Shown in pieces: positions 42,255 through 50,672 of a DNA stretch of 64,000 bases. The translations under genes were made by a program, and so were the position numbers. The stretch is from positions 1,240,001-1,304,000 of the forward strand of contig OZ037856.1 of assembly GCA_964035575.1 (NCBI GenBank), read 5' to 3'. The notes under the pieces were generated by a model. It did not search any database, had not been told where the DNA came from, and worked only from the letters and a program-made list of their open reading frames with translations. The stretch's first letter is position 1, and each line of letters starts with the position of its first letter. This stretch comes from Rhynchopus sp. YZ270_cl-10 (lineage: Eukaryota > Euglenozoa > Diplonemea > Diplonemida > Diplonemidae).

Positions 42255-42905
42255 GCATATACATGTGACCCCGCCGTGGAACGCAATTGGCTCGGAAAGT
42301 CAAAAGAAAGAGGAGAAAAAAGAAAAGGAAAAAAAAAAAAAAGTTGGGTACCGTGCGCCTGCGGCGCTGCCTGTTCCCTACCAGTTTCTACAGGCAAACA
42401 CTTGCCCCCTTTACCTTACACTGACGGGTTTTGACCAAAACCAAGAACTTGTCCATTTCGGCAAATTGACCCCACCACAGAACGGACGAATTCCGGAAAT
42501 GCAAATGCCGGTGTTTTCGCGCATTTTCATGTTGCAAGACGTCAGGATCAGGGAGAGAAAATCTGGTTGTGGGATTTACATTGGCCCTCTTTACCCACAT
42601 GGATTTTGACCAAAACCAAAAAATTGGCCATTTCGGCAAAGTGACCCCACCACAGCGCGGACGGATTCCGGAAATTCCAATCGCGGTATGTTTTGGGGCT
42701 GAAAACCCACTGATTTTCAGGAGAAAAATTGCTTCCAAATCTCGGAATTTTCCGAATTTTCCTGAAAATGACCCTTGTTTACGAGTATGGGTTCATATTT
42801 TGCGAAAATTTAAGTCACTAAAATTTTGTCCATTTTTCCGTATATACCCCACCACAAGCCGGGATTGGCCCGGAAATGCCACAAAACGGGGTTTCCGGGC
42901 CTCCC
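42255..42905. repeat. Four diverged direct repeats, about 190-bp spacing
   Basis: Each unit has a GACCCC-(A/G)CC-ACAG-like core followed by C(C)GGA and then CCGGAAAT or TCGGAAA. Cores lie near 42267, 42468, 42643 and 42847. The two middle units also share TTTTGACCAAAACCAA and CCATTTCGGCAAA before the core. No coding frame spans them. They could be a degenerate satellite or an old element. Confidence 0.6.
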
Positions 42906-43294
42906 CAGCTAACCTTTTCAAGGAACGTTTTTCCGTACCCGAAATCCATTTTTTCCCCATTTTTTCCCATAATTAGCGCGACCACTGGATGCGGTGGATC
43001 CAACTGACTACGTGTAGTCAATGTTTTTTGGGTTGTTCTCCTGACAGAATTTTTGGTTCAAATAAAAAACGAGATATCACTTTTGAACACCTCTCTTCCT
43101 GCATCTGCCCTTTTGCAAATAGTTCTACTGTACTCAGACAAGCGAGAACTGTATGAATAGGCACATCGGCAATGACAGAGTTTCAAAAAGAGAGAGAGAG
43201 AGAGATAAATAAACTGTAGTGTGGTTCACGTATGCCCCCTTCACACAAATCCTTGGTCCCATCTTTGGCCTCTGTTGCCATTTTTTCCCCCCGA

Positions 43295-43322
43295 GGTGAC
43301 TAAGCATGGGCTTAGGTTCATC
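43295..43322 (+). repeat. Dispersed hairpin, TTCATC class, copy g
   Basis: GGTGA-CTAAGC pairs with GCTTAG-GT-TCATC around a 4-base loop, leaving the GT bulge also present in the 54478 copy. TTACA follows. Confidence 0.75.
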
Positions 43323-43351
43323 TTACACTTCTTCGTTGTTTACCTCCCGGT

Positions 43352-43371
43352 GTGCGGTGAGGCGTTTGCAC
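43352..43371 (+). repeat. Small hairpin, GTGC...TTTGCAC class
   Basis: GTGC and GCAC enclose GGTGAGGCGTTT, the same loop text as at 3471. Confidence 0.5.
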
Positions 43372-43465
43372 TTTGACTTTCATCTGTTTTTTTTTTTAAA
43401 GATGGGCGCGCACTAGAGAGGCACGTTCACCTTATAAATTTACCCTTTTTTGGTGTTCCGGAGAC

Positions 43466-43545
43466 ACACATGTCAAGGTCAATATAGGTCAAAGTAATGT
43501 CAATCAAGGCAATGTCAAGGGCAATATAGGTCAAGGTCAATATAG
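43466..43545 (+). repeat. Cluster of TCAATATAGG / GTCAAGG repeats
   Basis: Five or more short imperfect copies of (A)GGTCAATATAGGTCAA and CAATGTCAA in about 80 bases, ending just before GACACCATT. It is simple-sequence-like. Confidence 0.5.
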
Positions 43546-44452
43546 GCCCCCTCCGGACACCATTTTTTCATTAGAGGAGAAGACGGTCCTGGTGGACGAC
43601 TCCATCTTTGAAAGAATGTTCTGTTAGCCACTTTTCGATTTTTTATTGAAGTGTGCATTTTTTTGTGTAGATGTTTCAAGTGTCCTATTTAGTTTTCCCC
43701 TCCCTCCCCAACATTTTGCTGTTGGTTTCATGAACTTCATCGTGGAGTCTGGATAGGTGTAGGACAATGAAGGTACATGGTTTGCACGGGACAGTCTTTA
43801 GAACGTTACAACAGCGACGCATCAAAAAGGCGCAGCTCTTTCTCTAGTACTGAGCTTGTGACTTCCAAAAGTTGCTGTTGCTGACGGCCTGATCAACTGC
43901 CTGTGTTGAAGTGCCTCTTTGCTCCCTCCCCCACAAGATGTTGTTGCCAATTAATTTCGTTTTTCTTCGCTGTTTTACCCAATTTTTTTTTTGTGGGGAA
44001 ATTGTGTCCAAGGAATACCTCTTCTACGTCTTTTTGATGTGATGTCCGGACACAATCCCCTCCTAGCCAATTTCGGTTTTTTTTGTTTGTTTATGATTTT
44101 TGTTGAAAAACTGGAGCATTTGCTTTGAGTGAAATTGGAATACGAAGACCAGACAACAAATGAAGCCAACGTTCGGATATCACAACATCTCTCTAGAGAT
44201 GCCATAGTTGTGGTGGTTGAAGGTCTGAATACGGAATGGCATTTGTCTTGGTACCTCAAGAAAAGGGATAAGGGCAACAAAAAGGGTCAGAATCATAAAA
44301 TTTTATTGTGAGTATACATTTCCCCCCGGGGCTGGCATCGTGCGTGGCTCCGAAGGTGTACATCACTTAATTCCTTTTTCTGTGTCTCCGCTGTTTTGTT
44401 GATGCGAGCACGTAGGAATAAGTGGGTTTCTTCCTATGGATACTTCAGATGT

Positions 44453-44471
44453 ATGTGCACGAGAGGCACAT
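44453..44471 (+). repeat. Dispersed hairpin, copy i
   Basis: ATGTGC and GCACAT (6 bp) enclose ACGAGAG, followed by TC. Loop and right arm match the class at 49057 and 63287. Confidence 0.6.
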
Positions 44472-45059
44472 TCTTTCAAGTTTTCTTTTGTTTCCCTAAC
44501 CCTCTTGATCGCATCCTCAAAATGCATATCAGCCTTTCATTATTTCTCATTTTTTTTCCAGTCCCTTCCCGGCTCTGAGTTGCTTCGCAGCACAAACACT
44601 CTAGACCAACACGAGCTGTGATACAAAATCAAAACAACCGACTCCCCCACCCACGTAGACATGAGTGGTTTTCATTCCTTTTTGTTTTTTTGCTTTTTTT
44701 TTTTTCATTGTGCAACGGGCGGGCTCAATACCAAAGAAGCCCAGCACAATACTCTCCAACCCTGTCGTTCATTTCTTTCCCTGCCGCCCCTTTCTCAAAA
44801 AAAGATAAATAACAGAAACATATCGGGGCAGTGTACCACCGCAACAAAAGGCACCACCACATACTATGATTGTCTTTTTCTACCCACACTTTATTTCGGA
44901 ACGCCTCACTCCAACCCAGCAAGGAGGTTCTCTCTCCTCATACATCTCCGCCCATATGAATTCTCCAGGGCCTCTAGAGTCTGCTTCCGAATGTTGTCGT
45001 ACACTTCACCCCCTTCCTAGAGGCGGGGTCACTTATAAAGTATTCCTGGTGATCCTGAA

Positions 45060-45545
45060 GTAGCAAGCCTATCTACGAAGGCCACAGGCACCTGAAGCAT
45101 GACCTCCGTCCTTCCCTTCGTGGATTCGAACATTGAAGATGTGTACGGAAGCATGCTCTGCTTGGTGGCTCTTTTGCAGAGGGTCTGCATGACGGATAGC
45201 GTGTCTTCGGCGTCGCGTGGCCTGGACCGGTAGTGGATCTAGGCCGTGGTGTATTTAGCGGCCACAATCGCCGTCATGATGATGGTGTTGATGTTGTTCT
45301 GTGGGTGGGGGAGTCTGCTGCACACATCATCCTCAGTTGGGGGGGTGATGCTGGGCACAGATTGATGCCTTCCACAAAGACATGCTCATCGAGAATCCGT
45401 TCTCCGGGAGGATGGCTTCTTGCTCCCGTTAAATGCGTGAGGACATTCTGCAACAAAGTTGCCTCCTTTTGCTTCAGCTATAGAGACCGCCTTCGAAGCT
45501 GCCTCTACACTAGCCAGCGCAGTGCTCAGAGATGAGCGAAGATGA
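45060..45545 (-). pseudogene. Decayed - strand gene, family not recognised
   Basis: Read on the - strand, 45545 down to about 45400 gives a coding-like stretch with LASVEAASKAVSIAEAKGGN before a stop. Further on, from about 45292, MTAIVAAKYTTA is interrupted by TAG and then continues with DAEDTLSVMQTLCKRATKQ and VMLQVPVAFVDRL to about 45065. At least one frameshift and one internal stop break it. Composition is gene-like against AT-rich flanks. It is the only likely coding relic on this strand. Confidence 0.45.
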
Positions 45546-45771
45546 CGTTGCTAGAGGAGATTTCTACAGAGCCTGCGGTGAGACATTAGGGGTTCCATGA
45601 ACACAGCGGGGACCAGCAAGGATGCGGAAGCGATGCTCCGCATCCTGCCACGTCTCTCTCTGCCCCTGCGATAGTGGCACAGCAGCCCGCCTGGTTTCCC
45701 CCCCTTCCATTGCTTACCAACGTAGCCTACCTATTCACAGCGAGCCTCACCCCCCGCACCCCACCCTCACA

Positions 45772-47943
45772 ATGACATCATCCTATGCAGAGCTGTTGCG
45801 CCCCATCGATGAATACTTCGAAGTCTCCGAGCGAGGCTCCACCTTTGGCCAGGAGCTGCGCGGCGGCTTCGCCTCCTTCCTGACAATGTCGTACATCCTG
45901 CTGGTCAACCCGCAGATCCTTACTGCGTGGCTGCAGATCCGCGAGTCATCACCACCACACGACTGGCTGGAAGACACCAAAAAGGACATATCACAAGACA
46001 TCGCCACCGCCACAGCACTAACCTGTGGACTAGGCTCGATCCTGGTAGGGGTGCTCTCGAAGATGCCGTTCACTATTGGGCCTGGGATGGGGCTGAACAC
46101 GTTTATTGCAGGGCTTCTTATTACAACGTACTCTTCTGACGATCCTGTGGAGGAAGAGGCTGCGTTTCAGCATGCACAAAAGACGTGGGCAGAGGTGAGC
46201 ACAACGACGTTCATTGTCGGGCTGGTTCTGACCTTGATGAGCGCAGTGAACATTGTGGCGCCGGTCATCCAGGCAATGCCAGAAACGATAAAGACGTCCA
46301 TCATGGTCGGTATTGGGGCCTACCAGGCCTTCATAGGACTGCGTGAAATGGGAATCATCGTGGCATCGTCGGACGACCTGGTGGCGATTGAGTCCTTTAA
46401 TAACAACTCCTTTTCATGGGATTCGGAGCAGCGTGCGCAGCCGACGTCGGGGTTTGCGCAGCTCTTCTTTGTGATCGGGCTTTTCACCACTGCGACGTTG
46501 TTTTACCGCAACGTAAAAGGGTCGATCCTTATGGGTATTGCAATCTGTACAGTTCTTTCATGGTCGTGCTCGGTAGGGGGCGGTGAGTTTCCTACCCCCC
46601 CGGTGAGTGTCCCGCAGTTTTCGAACAATACGTTTGCAACGCTTGACTTCGCTGCCTGGTTCTCGAGTGAATATGTCAAGAAGTTTTTGCCGCAGGTTTT
46701 TGTCATTTTGATTATCACCGTTTTTGACTGTGGTGGGGTGCAGTTCGGTGTGGCGAAGCTTTTGGACTTACCGAAACGGTTTGCTGAGGTGGAGGCTGGA
46801 CGGAAGAAGCAACGTACGGAGGAGAGGGGCGAGCGTGCTCATGTCATATACAATGGCAACTACGAGGAGGAGGAGGCGGAGGATGAGGAGCGGTACTCCA
46901 TCAGCAACAGCATCAACAGCAGACGCCAGGCTGCGGGCAGCATTGAACGTCTCCAGGAGATCTCTCGCGTGGAAAAGCAGATCACACAGCTGGAGAAGCT
47001 TGAGCACGACGGAGTGGAGGGGCTCTCTGTGATCAAGGCAACGCTCCGTGAGACATTCCAACGCATGCAAGAAGTGCATGCTGGTGCGTCTCTTATGGAA
47101 GGAGGTACGGTAGTGAATACTGTCAACGATGGTGCGGATTCGCCTATGGTGCCGTATTCAGGACCGCACTCAGGGCAAAGCGACGTCACACTCCCAATCC
47201 TCGAAAAGGCGCTTCTTCCCGGCAGGAGTGCGCAGATGACCTTTATCGCTGTGGGTATTGCAAATATGTTTGGCTCCCTCTTTGGGTCGTCGCCGTGTAT
47301 TGTGTTCCTCGAATGCGCCGCAGGGGTGAAGGAAGGTGCACGAACGGGGCTGGCCTCCGTCTTTTCCGGTTCAATGTTTCTGATCACAGTTCTGCTTACC
47401 CCGGTCTTCCAAAAGGTTCCTCTCTGTGCATCGGCAGGCCCTCTCGTCTTCATTGGCTGTCTCATGATGGGACACATCGGGGAAATCAACTGGGGAGACC
47501 TTCTGCACGCTTTGCCCGCATTTTTGACGATTTTGATGATGCCCTTCACCAGCTCTATCACACCGGGTATCGGGTTTGGGCTCTTCACGTATATTGCGTT
47601 GAGGGGGCTCGTAAAGCTGTTCGACGCCTGTGTAGGTCCTTTCAAAAAACCCCCAGCACTCCACGTTGCAGCAAAGAAGGGCGACGTGGCAGAAATCAAG
47701 AGACTGACAGATGCGGGGGCGGACATAGAAGAAGAGGACTACAGACAGAACAGAGCACTTCACCTTGCCGCTATCGTAGGAAACCAGGCAGTGATCCAAG
47801 TCCTCCTGGCCCTCGGTGCCGACCCAAATGCAGTAAATTCAGACAACATGACGCCACTCGAACTGTCCATTAAGCACGGCGCGTATAGCAGCCTTGCCAC
47901 GCAAAGTCTTCAGGAGTCGTCAGTCATTTCACGGATGAGCTGA
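45772..47943 (+). CDS. AzgA-type purine/nucleobase permease with insert and ankyrin tail (intronless, 723 aa)
   Basis: Takes up adenine/guanine/hypoxanthine-type bases by proton symport, by family analogy. The start at 45772 follows CACA. The N-terminus has the family opening (RGSTFGQELRGGFASFLTMSYILLVNP) read through several motifs, then GPGMGLNTF in the first half and SPCIVFLECAAGVKEGARTGLASV in the second. Two oddities stand out. A hydrophilic, partly coiled insert of about 150 residues (~335-490, acidic then Arg/Gln-rich) sits where bacterial and fungal AzgA proteins have a short loop. After the last membrane helix, residues ~627-715 form ankyrin-type repeats (PALHVAAKKGD, RALHLAAIVGN, TPLELSIKHG). 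Both suggest cytoplasmic regulation or anchoring. Confidence 0.9.
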   Translation: MTSSYAELLRPIDEYFEVSERGSTFGQELRGGFASFLTMSYILLVNPQILTAWLQIRESSPPHDWLEDTKKDISQDIATATALTCGLGSILVGVLSKMPFTIGPGMGLNTFIAGLLITTYSSDDPVEEEAAFQHAQKTWAEVSTTTFIVGLVLTLMSAVNIVAPVIQAMPETIKTSIMVGIGAYQAFIGLREMGIIVASSDDLVAIESFNNNSFSWDSEQRAQPTSGFAQLFFVIGLFTTATLFYRNVKGSILMGIAICTVLSWSCSVGGGEFPTPPVSVPQFSNNTFATLDFAAWFSSEYVKKFLPQVFVILIITVFDCGGVQFGVAKLLDLPKRFAEVEAGRKKQRTEERGERAHVIYNGNYEEEEAEDEERYSISNSINSRRQAAGSIERLQEISRVEKQITQLEKLEHDGVEGLSVIKATLRETFQRMQEVHAGASLMEGGTVVNTVNDGADSPMVPYSGPHSGQSDVTLPILEKALLPGRSAQMTFIAVGIANMFGSLFGSSPCIVFLECAAGVKEGARTGLASVFSGSMFLITVLLTPVFQKVPLCASAGPLVFIGCLMMGHIGEINWGDLLHALPAFLTILMMPFTSSITPGIGFGLFTYIALRGLVKLFDACVGPFKKPPALHVAAKKGDVAEIKRLTDAGADIEEEDYRQNRALHLAAIVGNQAVIQVLLALGADPNAVNSDNMTPLELSIKHGAYSSLATQSLQESSVISRMS

Positions 47944-48145
47944 GGCATTGGGGTTTTTTTATATAACGAAACGAATCGGGAGGGGGGCAAAATAACTAAG
48001 ATTTTTTAGGGCTGGGAAAGGGGGGCGGGGGGTGGGGGTTAACCATTTGTATTTTGAAAGATGTGTGTGTGTGTGTGTGTGCAGATTAGCGACACATTCA
48101 TCACACCCCCTTTTTTTTTTGTGCCAAACTTTACTTCATCCTTTC

Positions 48146-48172
48146 GTGCCTGCACCCAAGAGGTGTTTGCAC
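48146..48172 (+). repeat. Small hairpin, GTGC...TTTGCAC class, best copy
   Basis: GTGC-CTG-CACC pairs with GGTG-TTT-GCAC around CAAGA: two 4-bp helices separated by a 3x3 internal loop. Confidence 0.65.
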
Positions 48173-48606
48173 TGTCATCACCCTTTTTTTCCTTTCTATC
48201 CCTCACAATGATCACACACACACACACGCTCATTCTTTTCACTGTTTTTTTTGACAATGTCACAGCCTTGGCAACAGGCAAACAAAGGGGATAACATGGG
48301 AACGAACCAAATCCTTTTGCATGTGTTGTGCACACTGTGGCACACTATGTGGCACACTGTGCATCTTACAGTTTTTCCCTTTGACTTTGCATTGTCTTCT
48401 ACGGAGAAAGTGAACGGGCAGCCATCTATATCTACTGTGCGCGGAAACATGTTGGGACTTCCACTAAAGTTGGGAAGACAATTGGCAGATTCCCTGCACC
48501 ATTTAGTACAGAGAGATGCAGCATATTATGTGCACTGCGCCACCTTTTCGTAAGATGCGTTTTTTTTTGCACTATTTTGTCTTTTTCACTGGCTTGCTTG
48601 GTGTCT

Positions 48607-48633
48607 GTGCATGCGTCCCAGAGGCGCTTGTAC
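48607..48633 (+). repeat. Small hairpin, GTGC...GTAC variant
   Basis: GTGC pairs with GTAC through one G-U pair, with TCCCAGAGGCGCTT between. CATCAACTTCACTG follows, as in the copies at 24672 and 49138. Confidence 0.5.
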
Positions 48634-49056
48634 CATCAACTTCACTGTTAATTTTAGAAGAGAAAGTCTTCTTTTTTTTTGAAAATATTTGAAATGCATC
48701 TTTCAAAATTCTATTCTATGTTTTTTGCACACTACTTTGTGAGCGGAAAGTGTCACGTCGTTCATTCACCTAACCGTGCTCTCCCAACAGGTGAGAAATT
48801 GTGTGTGTGGAAGCGTCAACGCATTTTTTTTTTTTGCGTGAGCTCGACTGAGATAAGTTTCAACTACTCTTTTTTGTTTTTCTTTTTTTGTAACACGAAA
48901 TTCTAGCATTCGGCCTCTACAATTAACCGAAATAAGATAAGTTTTTTTTTTTTTTTTGCGTGCTTAAGTGTCAGCTACCACCGTCCTTCCCCGCAAGGGG
49001 TGGTGTGCTCCTGGTATCGTTACAATTGAGTTTTAATTTTTTTTTCTCTTTCGGAG

Positions 49057-49084
49057 ATGTGCGAGAGTGAGAGGCACATTCATC
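49057..49084 (+). repeat. Dispersed hairpin, TTCATC class, copy j
   Basis: ATGTGC and GCACAT pair around GAGAGTGAGAG, followed by TCATC. It lies 21 bases before the GGGTT/AACCC hairpin at 49105. Confidence 0.6.
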
Positions 49085-49104
49085 ATTTTTTTCCCCCAAG
49101 CGCA

Positions 49105-49135
49105 ACACTCCGGGGTTCAATAACCCGCGGAGTGT
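49105..49135 (+). repeat. GGGTT-loop-AACCC hairpin (partner 24644-24670)
   Basis: ACACTCCG-GGGTT, loop CAAT, AACCC-G-CGGAGTGT: 13 bp with one bulged G. A relative of the 24644 hairpin, here with a complete outer stem. Confidence 0.75.
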
Positions 49136-50672
49136 CAGCGCCTGCTTCCCAGAGGCGTTTGCACATATCAGCTTCACTTTTTTTCCCCTCTTATTTTTTG
49201 GGCGTTGAACAATATTACGAACTAAAAAATTCTGCATTTCTTTTGGAGGTCTCATGCAAGCGACCTACCGTAACCATAAAATACTTTTTCCACACGGCGG
49301 TGATTTCTTCCGCTCGAATGGGCGTCTGGATTATTGTTTTGTCGGTGAAACCAAAACCGCTTAGTACTCTGCAGGTAAAAAAAATACGTAAAAATCACAT
49401 CTGGACTGTCTCGGAAACATCGAAACAGTTCCAGATTTTTTACGGTGCATGTATTTTACGGTTACGGTTTCTTTATTCTTTTTTCTTGTGTCTGTGATTA
49501 GTGTCTATCCTAGTGTCATAAACCAGCCTTTCCTAGGGTGTGATTGTGGGGTGCAATTTTCGTCTGCAATCTGTTGAGGTGTGTGTTTCGTTCATGATGG
49601 CTGTTTCAGTCTGCAGCAAAATAAAAATAAAATTGGGCGACTTTGTACATAACCCATCCTCGGATAGGTCATTGTCAATGCTACAAACAAAACTAGATTG
49701 CACACAAAAGCCAACTCTCCTTTGAACCAGTCTTACGTTCCATGGGGATGTTTTTGCTCCTGAAAGGCAGCTTACCTCATACATATACGGAATGGAAGGA
49801 ATGGTGGTTGTGTAACGGCTGCACTGAAACAGTTCGCCTTTCTTATTATTTGGTCATAAATAAGAGCATTGTGGCACCTTGCAGAACTGCTGTTGGGTTT
49901 GGGTATGTGGCGTTTTAGGCGGGTGGAGCGTCCCCGTTGTATCGTACGGAGGGCGTTTTGTGTTCCCGTATCATTTGAACAAAAAAAAAAAAGGTGAAAG
50001 TGAAGACTGTCTATATGACACCAACACTCCAACAAATTATCAAAAAGAGAAAAAAATAAAAAAAAATGAAAAAGGTTGGGTCCACGAAGAAACGGGGAAT
50101 TTATTTTTTAGTGAGTTGTGCTTTCATCCGGATGGCATCGTATGTGGGTCAGTCGGAGGTGCCTGCATCAACTACACTTTTTTTTTTATCGTCCCGTCAG
50201 CATCATTTGAAGCTTATGCAATGATTTTGTTTCCCCCTTCACCCCCCACCTTTTTTCCTCAGGTGTATGCAAAATTAACAAACAGCGTTTTCATTTCCCA
50301 CAAAATCTACACACCATCCCACACGCTTTTTTTTTTTTGCTCCACGAACATATTAAAACAGAGACTTTTTTTTTTTTATGATTCCTAGCCCTTCACCCCC
50401 CTCTCTGACGACCCATTTCTACAGAACAAAATATAACACACACCACACACAAACAAACAATGCTTGCTTTGCAGAGACAACTCTGAGTTCTACTGTACAC
50501 CAATTGAGAAGGAGATCAATTTTTTTTTCTTTTTTTGATCACTTCGCGAGACCTCTCTTTTAGAACCCACATTTCTTATTTTACAAACTCCTCCGATCTC
50601 TCTCTCTCTCTCTCTCCGCTGCGTATTTAGCATAGATTCAAAAAGGCCGCTCTTCCTCCTTCTTCTCTTACA

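Larger units (their letters stand above)
39655..45059. other. Long gene-poor intergenic region
   Basis: About 5.4 kb of AT-rich DNA with many T-runs. I find no supportable gene; frames of 100-150 codons near 39914 and 42247 lack codon bias or domains. It holds small hairpins (41206-41294, 43295-43322, 43352-43371, 44453-44471), a set of diverged direct repeats (42255-42905), a cluster of TCAATATAGG repeats (43466-43545) and a short GA microsatellite (43190-43206). Confidence 0.6.
47944..50672. other. Gene-free intergenic DNA
   Basis: About 2.7 kb, AT-rich with long T-runs. It contains (TG)n at 48062-48082, (CA)n at about 48213-48227, a TC microsatellite at about 50594-50617 and several small hairpins (48146-48172, 48607-48633, 49057-49084, 49105-49135). 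No open frame has gene-like codon use. The last 100 bases are the leader of the coiled-coil/PH gene. Confidence 0.6.

Noticed and set aside
48062-48227. (TG)n and (CA)n tracts as an inverted-repeat element
   Set aside because: They are simple microsatellites about 130 bases apart with no shared flanks.
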